Source of the DNA: Pseudorhodoplanes sinuspersici | GTDB taxonomy: Bacteria > Pseudomonadota > Alphaproteobacteria > Rhizobiales > Xanthobacteraceae | Direction: 5' to 3' | NCBI RefSeq assembly: GCF_002119765.1 | Contig: NZ_CP021112.1 | Span: forward strand, 4,210,501-4,274,500 | Length of the DNA stretch: 64,000 bases | In this document: piece by piece, positions 37,830-45,578 of the stretch | How positions within the stretch are numbered: position 1 is the stretch's first letter | How the letters are laid out: each line of letters begins with the position of its first letter | Position numbers and translations under genes: made by a program | The notes under the pieces: model-generated | Seen by the model: the letters and a program-made list of their open reading frames with translations, nothing else | What the model was told of the DNA's origin: nothing | Database searches by the model: none

Positions 37830-38576
37830 CTAGCTCGCGCCGGCGTAAGGCGGGCGCGGGATCGCATTATGCGCAGCGCGGAGCGCGGCTGACCATCGTT
37901 CCCGCAAATCGTGAAAATAAGGTTCGCCCGGTTCGATCCGGTAGGACAATTCGGCATCGCAGACATCACGCCGTGCAACAAGAATATCGATCGGCATGCC
38001 GACGCCCAGATTGGAGCGCATGGTTGAGTCCATGGAAATGAGGCCGATCTTCAGTGCGTCATACAGGTCGACGCCGTAGGTGACGGCGCGGTCGAGGACC
38101 GGCTTGCCGTATTTATGCTCGCCGATCTGCAGGTAGGGCGTGTCGGTGGTGCATTCGATGAAATTGCCGGCGGAATAGACCATGAACAGGCGCATTCTTT
38201 CGCCCTTGATCTGACCGCCAAACAGGAAGGACACGTCGAATTTCACCTCGGACGCTTCAAGTGCGCTGCCCTCAAGCTCGTGAAGTTGGCGCACGACCCG
38301 GCCGATACGCTGCGCTGCCTGAAACATCGTCGGGGCGTTCATCAAGGTCTCGCGTTCGCCGGTGTCCTTGTTTTCGATTCCCTCGATCATGGTGGAAACG
38401 ACAGACTGACTGAGCGATAGATTGCCGGAGGAGGCGATCGCCATGATGCGCTCGCCCGGCTGCTTGAACACATGTAACTTGCGAAAGGTCGAAACATTGT
38501 CGAGCCCGGCATTGGTCCGGGTATCGGCGATCATCACGAGGCCCTCGCGGACCAGAATTCCACAGCAATAAGTCAT
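37830..38576 (-). CDS. Anbu proteasome-like peptidase
   Basis: 248 residues from the ATG at 38576, giving MTYCCGILVREGLVMIADTR. Removing Met exposes Thr1; Asp17 and Lys32 follow at the spacing of 20S proteasome beta subunits, and FRKLHVF and ASSGNLSLSQS match the Anbu (BPH) family. Anbu is a bacterial proteasome relative that forms helical or ring assemblies; clear peptidase activity has been hard to show. It is last in a cluster with ATP-grasp, alpha-E and transglutaminase-like genes, which is the standard Anbu neighbourhood. A longer frame to 38642 would bury the catalytic Thr and is rejected. Confidence 0.93.
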   Translation of the reverse strand: MTYCCGILVREGLVMIADTRTNAGLDNVSTFRKLHVFKQPGERIMAIASSGNLSLSQSVVSTMIEGIENKDTGERETLMNAPTMFQAAQRIGRVVRQLHELEGSALEASEVKFDVSFLFGGQIKGERMRLFMVYSAGNFIECTTDTPYLQIGEHKYGKPVLDRAVTYGVDLYDALKIGLISMDSTMRSNLGVGMPIDILVARRDVCDAELSYRIEPGEPYFHDLRERWSAALRAAHNAIPRPPYAGAS

Positions 38577-38688
38577 GTCAGCAAGCATCCGGCCAGTATG
38601 GCGGTTTGGGACAGCCCCGTGCCGCGACGCATTTATCCTCATTCGGTGGGATTGAAAAAGGGTTGTAGCGGCCGAAGGCTAGGCCATT

Positions 38689-38723
38689 GGGCTAGTTCTA
38701 TGTGTCACTGGGCTAGTTTTGTG
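38689..38723. repeat. Short direct repeat between Anbu and the transglutaminase gene
   Basis: GGGCTAGTT occurs twice 21 bp apart, each followed by a TATGTG/TTGTG-like end. The right copy contains the stop codon of the transglutaminase-like gene (38713-38715). It looks like a small tandem duplication at the 3' end of that gene. Confidence 0.4.
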
Positions 38724-39534
38724 ATTGACGCATGGCTTGATCGACCCGGACCTCGACGGTGAGATTTTCGCCGCTGCCGCCATAACGTGTGCCGCGGACC
38801 GGGGCCGCGCTCAGATAGTCCAGTCCAACGGCGACCCGCAGATGCGCATCGGTGGCACTGATACCGTTGGTCGGATCGAACGCAACCCAGCCGAGGTCTG
38901 GAACGAAGATTTCGGCCCATGCGTGTCCGGCCTCCTGTTCGACGACACCATCGGCACGATGGAAATAGCCTGAGACGTAGCGGGCCGGCATCCCGAGACT
39001 GCGGGCGGCGGCGATGAAAATATGGCTGATATCCTGGCAGACGCCACGTTTGAGCGCGAAAGCTTCTGCGGCCGTGGTGGCGGTGTGAGTCGGATCGGGA
39101 TCAAAGATGATCTCGCGATGAAGGGCGTTCAGCATATTGTGCAGAAGCGCCAGATGGCCATCGCTGTTCGAGAAATCAGCTGCAAATCTGCGGATGGCGT
39201 CATCGGCCTCGGTGAGATTTGTTTCGCGCAGAAACAGTGATGGCGGAAAACGTTCAATCGTCCCCTTCACGACGCCGTTGGTGTCCTCGACTTCGGCTAC
39301 GCCTTCGACATGGACGACAAGCTCTTCCAGCGGGCCATCGGCCGTGAAAGTGTGGGTCTTGTTGCCGAAAGCATCGATGTGACAGGATAGCGGACAATCG
39401 GCGGAAATATCCACCCGCCAGCTCGTGATGTATTGACCGTCGTGATTGCGCGGCGTCAGGCGGAGCGTCTGGATGACACCCGAAACAGGCCGGTCATAAC
39501 GGTAGATTGTGTCGTGCAGGATTCGAATACGCAT
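38713..39534 (-). CDS. Transglutaminase-like protein of the Anbu cluster
   Basis: 273 residues from the ATG at 39534 (MRIRILHDTIYRYDRPV). An N-terminal beta domain precedes the transglutaminase/protease core with an intact triad: Cys166 in GVCQD, His204 in AGHAWAE and Asp220 in AFDPTNG. Such proteins may act as proteases, amidases or cross-linkers. Within the Anbu cluster it is expected to process or attach a peptide made by the ATP-grasp partner, but the reaction is unproven. It is 81 bp from the alpha-E gene upstream and 136 bp from Anbu downstream. Confidence 0.92.
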   Translation of the reverse strand: MRIRILHDTIYRYDRPVSGVIQTLRLTPRNHDGQYITSWRVDISADCPLSCHIDAFGNKTHTFTADGPLEELVVHVEGVAEVEDTNGVVKGTIERFPPSLFLRETNLTEADDAIRRFAADFSNSDGHLALLHNMLNALHREIIFDPDPTHTATTAAEAFALKRGVCQDISHIFIAAARSLGMPARYVSGYFHRADGVVEQEAGHAWAEIFVPDLGWVAFDPTNGISATDAHLRVAVGLDYLSAAPVRGTRYGGSGENLTVEVRVDQAMRQSQN

Positions 39535-39615
39535 GTTCGGCCCGATGCTGGCGTCATCGCGCCGCAAAGGCAAGTGCCTGATGATCCGGGGGCTTCGGCC
39601 ATCTCGGCCGCCAGG

Positions 39616-40557
39616 CTAGGCCAGATATTGCTGGGAAATCGTTCCGCCGATGCGATTGTTGTCGGCGATGAATTCCTGAATGAATTCATGCAGACCATTC
39701 TGGAAAATGTCTTCCATTTTGGCGTTTTGCAGCCGTGTCCGGATGCCGCGGGCAAGTCGTTGCGAGGGACCCTGCCGCCCATAGGCCACGGCAATGTCGT
39801 CAAGATAACGGACGACATTTTCGTAACAACTGGCCAGTGAGCGCGGCATTTCGTCCTTCAGGATCAGAAGGTCGGCCACGTGCCACGGCTTCAGGCTCTC
39901 GCGATAGACCCAGTGATAGGAGGTCAGGGCAGAGACCGAACGCAGGATTGCAGCCCATTGGAAATAGTCGAGTGGGCCGCCGATCTGCTCCTGCGCCGGT
40001 AGCAGCAGGTGGTATTTGACGTCGAGAATGCGCGCGGTGTTGTCGGCCCGTTCGAGATAGACGCCGAGACGCGTGAACCAGTAAGCATCGTTGCGCAGCA
40101 TGGTCCGATAGGCCGAGCCATCGAAGCGCAGCGACGATTCCTGAACCCAGCGCAAGAAGCGCGACAATTCCTCGCGCGAGGTTGGGCCGTTGCCGTAGCG
40201 TTTGAGTTCGAGCCAGGTGCCGTTGATGGCATCCCACATCTCGACCGTCAGCGCGGTGCGTACCGCCCGCGCATTGGTGCGCGCGACTTCGAAACAGGAG
40301 CGGATCGAGGATGGGTTGGCGGTCGAGAAAGCCAAAAAGTCGGTGACGTTTTCCTCGTTGGCTTCGTCATAGATTTCGAAAAAAGCATGCGCACAGCCAG
40401 CAGTCGCAACGGCAGATTCCCATTCGTTGCTTTCGCGAATATAGGCGATCGGCAAGGAGGTCAGACGTTGCGTCGCCTCAAGGATACGCGCCAAATATTC
40501 GGCGCGTTCGACATAGCGCGCGAGCCAGTAAAGATTGTCTGCGGTGCGCGAGAGCAT
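39616..40557 (-). CDS. Alpha-E domain protein of the Anbu cluster
   Basis: 313 residues, almost wholly alpha-helical. It begins MLSRTADNLYWLARYVERAE, the standard opening of alpha-E (DUF403) proteins, and retains the Glu-rich helices (FLRWVQESSLRFDG, FTRLGVYLERADNTARILD). Its start codon overlaps the ATP-grasp stop by one base (TGATG), implying coupled translation. The function is unknown; it is always found beside the ATP-grasp protein and is presumed to be its partner. Confidence 0.92.
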   Translation of the reverse strand: MLSRTADNLYWLARYVERAEYLARILEATQRLTSLPIAYIRESNEWESAVATAGCAHAFFEIYDEANEENVTDFLAFSTANPSSIRSCFEVARTNARAVRTALTVEMWDAINGTWLELKRYGNGPTSREELSRFLRWVQESSLRFDGSAYRTMLRNDAYWFTRLGVYLERADNTARILDVKYHLLLPAQEQIGGPLDYFQWAAILRSVSALTSYHWVYRESLKPWHVADLLILKDEMPRSLASCYENVVRYLDDIAVAYGRQGPSQRLARGIRTRLQNAKMEDIFQNGLHEFIQEFIADNNRIGGTISQQYLA

Positions 40558-41975
40558 CAGCCGTCCAGTACCCAGGTGTCCTTGGTGCCGCCGCCCTGAC
40601 TCGAATTCACCACCAGTGAGCCGGCCTTCATCGCCACGCGCGTCAGTCCGCCCGGCACGATACGAATTTTATCGCGGCCGGTCAGAACGAAAGGCCGCAG
40701 ATCGACATGGCGGGGTGCGACGCCGGCATCGACATAGGTCGGGCAGGTGGACAGAGCCAGCGTCGGCTGCGCAATGAAATTCTTCGGCGTTGCTTTCAGC
40801 TTGGATCGGAAGACATTGATGGTCGCCTTGTCGGAGGTCGGTCCGATCAGCATGCCGTAACCGCCGGAACCGTGAACTTCCTTCACCACAAGCTGCTCGA
40901 TGTTATCGAGCACATAGGTGAGGTGTTCTTCCTCCCGGCAGCGCCATGTCGGCACATTCTTCAGGATCGGTTCTTCGCCGAGGAAGAATTTCACGATGTC
41001 GGGCATGTAGCTGTAGACGGCTTTATCGTCGGCAACGCCGGTGCCGACCGCATTGGCCAACGTGACATTGCCGGCCTGATACGCAGCCATCAGCCCAGGA
41101 ACGCCGAGTGCGGAATCGGGGCGGAAGGCGAGGGGATCGAGGAAGTCGTCGTCGATGCGGCGATAGATGACGTCGACGCGCTTTGGTCCCTGTGTCGTGC
41201 GCATATAGACCATTTCGCCCTTGACGAAGAGATCACGGCCTTCGACCAGTTCGATGCCGATCTTGTCGGCAAGGAACGAGTGTTCGTAATAGGCCGAGTT
41301 GAAGACGCCGGGCGTCAGCAGCACCGCGTTGGGTTCGGTGGGAGCGCCATTGGGTGCAACCGATTGCAGGGTGGCGAGCAGTTCGTCGGGGTAATTCTCG
41401 ACCGGCGCCACGCGATGGCGTGAAAACAATTCGGGAAAAAGCCGCAGCATGATCTCCCGGTTTTCCAGCATGTAGGACACGCCCGATGGTGTCCGCGCAT
41501 TATCCTCCAGCACATAAAAAGTATCGGCATCGACCCGCACGACATCGATTCCGGCGATATGGACATAAATGTCGTGCGGCACTTTTTGCCCGTTCATCTC
41601 GGGCCGGAATGCCGGGTTTTGAAAAACCAGATCCTCCGGCACGACGCCGGCTCGCATGCATTCGCGTTTGCCGTAGATGTCTTTGATGTAGGCGTTGATC
41701 GCCTTGACGCGCTGTTCGAGACCGCGCTGCAGCGTGCGCCATTCGGGTCCCGATAGAATACGGGGGATGACGTCGAAGGGAATCAGGCGTTCCTGCGCAT
41801 CAGCTTCGCCGTAGACCGCAAAAGTGATGCCGATGCGCCGGAAGAGGAGTTCGGCCTCGCGGCGCCTGTAATCGAGGACGTCCGGCCGCACCTCGGAAAG
41901 CCAGGCCGACAATTGCTGGTAAGCCGGCCGGATCTGGCCGTCCACACCACTCATCTCATCGAACGCGACCGGCAT
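40557..41975 (-). CDS. Circularly permuted type 2 ATP-grasp protein of the Anbu cluster
   Basis: 472 residues from the ATG at 41975; a TTG 9 bp earlier is a possible alternative. Conserved blocks include PRILSGPEWRTLQRGLEQR, IYGKRECMRAGVVPEDLVF, VYMRTTQGPKRVDVIYRRID and VVKEVHGSGGYGMLIGP, the last being the permuted nucleotide-binding part. ATP-grasp enzymes join a carboxylate to an amine, so peptide or glutamate ligation is the favoured prediction. First gene of the Anbu cluster, transcribed away from the CinA-like gene. Confidence 0.92.
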   Translation of the reverse strand: MPVAFDEMSGVDGQIRPAYQQLSAWLSEVRPDVLDYRRREAELLFRRIGITFAVYGEADAQERLIPFDVIPRILSGPEWRTLQRGLEQRVKAINAYIKDIYGKRECMRAGVVPEDLVFQNPAFRPEMNGQKVPHDIYVHIAGIDVVRVDADTFYVLEDNARTPSGVSYMLENREIMLRLFPELFSRHRVAPVENYPDELLATLQSVAPNGAPTEPNAVLLTPGVFNSAYYEHSFLADKIGIELVEGRDLFVKGEMVYMRTTQGPKRVDVIYRRIDDDFLDPLAFRPDSALGVPGLMAAYQAGNVTLANAVGTGVADDKAVYSYMPDIVKFFLGEEPILKNVPTWRCREEEHLTYVLDNIEQLVVKEVHGSGGYGMLIGPTSDKATINVFRSKLKATPKNFIAQPTLALSTCPTYVDAGVAPRHVDLRPFVLTGRDKIRIVPGGLTRVAMKAGSLVVNSSQGGGTKDTWVLDG

Positions 41976-42186
41976 GTCCCCCAAGCGTCCTTCCCAGCAG
42001 TCCTGTCAACGCTGCAAGCTTCGCGCCAGTTCCGTCCGGAGGGAAGAGCGGATTTTCGTCCTGCCGAAGACTCCGATGCCTAGCGTTTGTGCGAGGGTGG
42101 GGGCGGCTGGCTGCTTTTCGGTCATCGGCTTGAGCCGGAACGGCGCGCGGGGTACCAAGTCAGGACCGACACATGCGACGACCGAC

Positions 42187-42939
42187 ATGAGCCCAGATCA
42201 GACCGTTACCGCTGCAATCCTTGTCATTGGCGACGAAATCCTGTCCGGCCGGACCAAGGACAAGAATATCGGCTACATCGCCGAATACCTGACGGCGATC
42301 GGTGTGGACCTGCGCGAGGTCCGCGTGGTGCCGGATGTGGAAGAGGAGATCGTCGACGCACTGAACGCGCTGCGGCATCGCTACAGCTATGTGTTCACCA
42401 CCGGCGGGATCGGCCCGACCCACGATGACATCACCGCCGACAGCGTTGCCAAGGCCTTTGGCGTGGCGATCGACTATGATCCACGCGCGGTTGCACTGCT
42501 CAGGCAGCGTTTCCATGGTGCCGAGCTGAACGAAGCCCGCATGCGCATGACCCGTATTCCGGACGGGGCGGACCTTGTCTCCAACAAGATATCGCTCGCA
42601 CCGGGCTTCTGGATCGGCAATGTCATCGTCATGGCCGGTGTCCCCACCATCATGCAATCCATGCTCGACGAAGTCGGGCCAAAGCTGAAGACCGGCAAAA
42701 AAATGCTGGCGGAATCGGTGCGGGCCGACACCAAGGAAGGTGATATCGGCACCGAACTCGGCGAAATCGCCAGGGCGCATCCTGATGTGTCGATCGGCAG
42801 CTATCCGTTTTTCGACGACAAGCTTGGCCCGAACACCAATGTTGTCATCCGCTCACGCGATGCCGACAAGCTTGCAACAGCCAAGGCCGCGGTCGAAGCC
42901 ATGCTGGCCTCCGTCAAGGCCAGGCTCAAAGCCGGGTAG
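42187..42939 (+). CDS. Molybdopterin-binding (CinA N-terminal type) protein
   Basis: 250 residues from the ATG at 42187. A MoCF_biosynth domain fills residues ~5-175, with ILVIGDEILSGRTKDKN, FTTGGIGPTHDDITADSVA and VMAGVPTIMQSM. The CinA C-terminal nicotinamide-nucleotide amidase domain is absent, so this is the short form annotated in Rhizobiales as competence/damage-inducible protein A. The N-terminal domain of CinA hydrolyses ADP-ribose-type pyrophosphates, which may apply here. It is divergent from the Anbu cluster. Confidence 0.88.
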   Translation: MSPDQTVTAAILVIGDEILSGRTKDKNIGYIAEYLTAIGVDLREVRVVPDVEEEIVDALNALRHRYSYVFTTGGIGPTHDDITADSVAKAFGVAIDYDPRAVALLRQRFHGAELNEARMRMTRIPDGADLVSNKISLAPGFWIGNVIVMAGVPTIMQSMLDEVGPKLKTGKKMLAESVRADTKEGDIGTELGEIARAHPDVSIGSYPFFDDKLGPNTNVVIRSRDADKLATAKAAVEAMLASVKARLKAG

Positions 42940-43062
42940 CGACACCTCCACATCTGTTTCGATCTGACAGGTTTGTGACTCCAGACAACCTCGACGCCGC
43001 GAAATCGCCGTGAATGGCACGCGTTGTCCGAAGGGCGGTGGCTCAATTCCATCGAGGATGCC

Positions 43063-43659
43063 ATGGGAAACGATCGTACTCCCTTGAGGCGTGATGTTCT
43101 GGTTATGGGTGCCGGTGCCCTGGCGGGCTTCGCGTTGCCAGGGTTGGCTGCAGGGCAGGAACTGACGCCGACACCACAATGCGATGCTGGCGGCGCCCCC
43201 ACAGTCGCACAGACGGAGGGGCCGTTCTTTAAACCGAAATCGCCACGCATGTCCGATCTGCGCACTTCCGGTCTGTCCGGTGTGACGGTGACGCTAACCG
43301 GTTTCGTACTGACGCGCGCGTGCCGTCCCGTTCCGAATGCCCTTGTCGATCTCTGGCATGCTGATGCCAACGGCGATTACGACAACAAAGGATTTCGCGG
43401 GCGCGGGCATCAATTCACGGATGAGCAGGGCCGTTACCGCTTCGTCACCATCATTCCGGCACGGTATCCCGGACGCACGCGGCATTACCATGTGAAGGTA
43501 CAGGCCGCGAACGGCCCGATCCTGACGACGCAGCTCTATTTCCCTGGTGAGCCCGGCAATTCCCGCGATCCGATATTCCGCCGTGAACTTCTCATGAGGA
43601 TCGCCGAAAATGCGGCCGGGCGCGACGCCCGCTTTGATTTCGTGCTCGCGCAGAGCTAA
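43063..43659 (+). CDS. Exported intradiol ring-cleavage dioxygenase-like protein
   Basis: 198 residues from the ATG at 43063. The N-terminus carries paired arginines before a hydrophobic stretch (LRRDVLVMGAGALAGFALPG), suggesting Tat export. The catalytic domain keeps all four non-haem iron(III) ligands: Tyr106, Tyr135, His141 and His143 (DANGDYD, PARYPGRTRHYH). Family enzymes cleave catechols or protocatechuate between the hydroxyls; exported, single-domain members are mostly uncharacterised. It follows the CinA-like gene by ~125 bp. Confidence 0.85.
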   Translation: MGNDRTPLRRDVLVMGAGALAGFALPGLAAGQELTPTPQCDAGGAPTVAQTEGPFFKPKSPRMSDLRTSGLSGVTVTLTGFVLTRACRPVPNALVDLWHADANGDYDNKGFRGRGHQFTDEQGRYRFVTIIPARYPGRTRHYHVKVQAANGPILTTQLYFPGEPGNSRDPIFRRELLMRIAENAAGRDARFDFVLAQS

Positions 43660-43767
43660 CGAAGCACCTGATTTTTCTGTGGATCGTGGCCTCCGGGCGG
43701 TTGGCACTATGCCGGCAGCCCGAAATGGTGCGCCACCTGCAAAAAAGCGCCCGCCGAGGAAGACAAA

Positions 43768-44274
43768 ATGATGGCCGAAGCCCCGTCCCAGAAGCATTTT
43801 CCGGTCTCCTGGGATCAGTTTCATCGCGACGCACGGGCTCTGGCCTGGCGGCTGGCGGCGGCCGGCCCGTTCGATTCGGTCGTCTGCGTGACCCGCGGCG
43901 GCCTTGTTCCGGCGGCGATTGTGGCGCGTGAACTGAATGTGCGGATGATCGAGACGGTCTGCGTCGAGAGCTATACCGGCATCGGCCGGCAGGGCGAGTT
44001 GCGCGTGCTGAAAGGGATATCGGAGGCGATCACCAGCGGCAGCAATGCCGGCGGGCAGGGCGTGCTGATCGTCGACGATCTTGTCGACACCGGAAAGACC
44101 GCGCGGGTCGTGCGCGAACTCATTCCGAAGGCGCATTTTGCGACGGTTTATGCCAAGCCGATGGGGCGGCCGCTGGTCGATACCTTCATCACCGAGGTGT
44201 CGCAGGATACCTGGATCTTCTTCCCGTGGGACACCGGCCTTGCCTTCGTGCCCCCGATCCATGGCGGTGCGTAA
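43768..44274 (+). CDS. gpt: Xanthine phosphoribosyltransferase
   Basis: 168 residues. The PRPP-binding motif is [14 protein letters not shown] (about 95-108), and the flanking [18 protein letters not shown] and [11 protein letters not shown] match Gpt, including the Trp/Phe region that stacks the purine. It salvages xanthine and guanine to XMP and GMP. The ATG at 43768 has GAGGA upstream. It ends 53 bp before the tRNA-Leu gene. Confidence 0.92.
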   Translation: MMAEAPSQKHFPVSWDQFHRDARALAWRLAAAGPFDSVVCVTRGGLVPAAIVARELNVRMIETVCVESYTGIGRQGELRVLKGISEAITSGSNAGGQGVLIVDDLVDTGKTARVVRELIPKAHFATVYAKPMGRPLVDTFITEVSQDTWIFFPWDTGLAFVPPIHGGA

Positions 44275-44327
44275 GCCTTTGCGCTTGCTTGGCGATCCCC
44301 ATGGCCGAGGTTATAAGGGCCGGTCAC

Positions 44328-44660
44328 GCGGGCGTGGCGAAATGGTAGACGCAAGGGACTTAAATGCTTGAGTGCCCGCGGGGAAACCTGCGGTGCAGAA
44401 CTGCTCAAACTCGGGGAAACCGGTCATAGGCAATCCCGAGCCAAGCGCATCAGCCGGACCGCTGAGGCGAAGGTGTAGAGACTAGACGGGCAGCGCCTAA
44501 AACGAACGCCACTCGGTGCGCGTCATGGCGAAGGTATAGTCCAGACCCCAAACCGAACCTTGCGTGTGATCATGCAAGGTGAGGGCGGCGAAAGCCGTAG
44601 CAGGTACGAAAATCCCTCGGGGGTTTCCCCGTGCCGGTTCGAGTCCGGCCGCCCGCACCA
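44328..44660 (+). tRNA. tRNA-Leu(UAA), interrupted by a group I intron
   Basis: Exons are 44328-44361 and 44609-44660. Joined, they give a complete leucine tRNA: acceptor stem GCGGGCG/CGCCCGC, D arm with GGTAGAC, anticodon stem AGGGA/TCCCT with loop CTTAAAA (anticodon TAA), a long variable arm (CGGGGGTTTCCCCG), T arm GCCGG-TTCGAGT-CCGGC and an encoded CCA. It closely resembles E. coli tRNA-Leu(UAA) in outline. The break falls after anticodon base 34. An intron-unaware tRNA search may miss this gene or score it poorly. Confidence 0.95.
44362..44608 (+). ncRNA. Group I intron in the tRNA-Leu(UAA) anticodon
   Basis: 247 nt, starting after U34 and ending in the terminal G (44608). P1: exon ACTT (44358-44361) pairs with GAGT (44370-44373), giving the splice-site U-G wobble. 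P2 is a hairpin with a GAAA loop. P3: CTGCTC (44401-44406) with GGGCAG (44488-44493). P4: CTCGGG (44410-44415) with CCCGAG (44435-44440). P6 is a hairpin near 44446-44468. P7: GACTA (44480-44484) with TAGTC (44537-44541). P9 includes ACCTTGC/GCAAGGT, and a last GAAA hairpin precedes the 3' site. No homing endonuclease is encoded. Length, site and core match the cyanobacterial/plastid tRNA-Leu intron (IC3). Confidence 0.93.
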
Positions 44661-44976
44661 CTTTTTAAATACTCGATCCAGCAGCGAGATTTATTCATTC
44701 GCGGGTGAGTTACGCCAGAGCCTTCTTTCAACCGCGCTCGCGTAAATGATCCGAGGCCACACAGCAGATGAGGTTTTTCATCGGCTTGTGCAAAGGTCCG
44801 GCGAAACGCCAGTGCGAACCCAAGCAATTCTCGAATTATCAGCAGACCTTTCAGCAGCACCACCTGTTCTCGTTGCAACTCAAATGACGATCCACAGAAG
44901 CAGCCTGTGATTGGTATCTGGTTGCCATCCCCGGACCGTTATGTGAAGGTATGAAGATAAGAAGCGTGGGGGCAAT
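44661..44976. other. Intergenic region after the tRNA
   Basis: 316 bp with no supported gene. A CTTTTTAAAT run directly follows the tRNA CCA and may end its transcript. The rest has no recognisable RNA, repeat or convincing frame apart from the promoter side of the next gene. Confidence 0.5.
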
Positions 44977-45423
44977 GTGCGTACTATTTTGATCGTGGGC
45001 TTTTTGGCCCTGAATTGTGCCGGGTGTGCGTCTGCAACGCGGGGGTGGACAGAACAAATAACAATCACCTCTACGCCGGCCGGCGCTGAAGCGACTGTGA
45101 CCGGGCCCGAGGTTCCGACAACGTGCGTGACGCCATGCGTTGTTCAAGTGAAGCGAAACGATGATGTCTCGGTGGCCTTCAGCAAAGAAGGTTATGAACC
45201 GCAGGTCATCACACTCACCAAAGAAGTCGCCTCCGGGGGCGCCGCCGGCTTTGCAGGCAATATCCTTGTCGGCGGCCTGGTCGGCATGGCGGTCGATGGG
45301 GCGAGCGGCGCTGCCTACGATCACAAGCCTAACCCGGTTATCGTGACCTTGAAGCCAGTTGCGCCTCCGCCCGCGCCGCCGTCGATCATGCGAAGGCGCA
45401 CACCAAAGCCGCCGACAAGCTGA
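44977..45423 (+). CDS. PEGA-like lipoprotein
   Basis: 148 residues from the GTG at 44977, which follows GGGGGC. The N-terminus is a lipoprotein signal ending NCAGC (Cys17). Residues ~28-85 look like a PEGA repeat: ITITSTPAGAEATVTG, TPCVVQVKR and AFSKEGYEPQVITL. A Gly/Ala-rich segment (NILVGGLVGMAVDGASG) and a Pro-rich tail follow. PEGA proteins are thought to bind surface polysaccharides. It is a single gene between the tRNA and a sensor kinase gene. Confidence 0.72.
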   Translation: MRTILIVGFLALNCAGCASATRGWTEQITITSTPAGAEATVTGPEVPTTCVTPCVVQVKRNDDVSVAFSKEGYEPQVITLTKEVASGGAAGFAGNILVGGLVGMAVDGASGAAYDHKPNPVIVTLKPVAPPPAPPSIMRRRTPKPPTS

Positions 45424-45578
45424 GGCTTGAGACGGTTGGAGTGTTTCGGAGCTTTGGCGGCGTAGCCAATTGCAGTTGTGTTGCAGTTCAAGCTCGTCCG
45501 GCACGCATTTTTAACCGCCTCCTGTCACCCTTCCTGGATTGGTCCGTATCGTTTTGAATACGTGCAGGATTGCGTGCG

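Noticed and set aside
38577..38642. 22-codon extension of the Anbu peptidase
   Set aside because: It would place residues before the catalytic threonine, which must become N-terminal after Met removal.
44570..44878. 102-codon minus-strand frame containing GAGGRTRTGTG
   Set aside because: This is antisense to the tRNA-Leu 3' exon and the intron end; GAGGRTRTGT-like false proteins are a known product of translating tRNA-Leu/Ser antisense.
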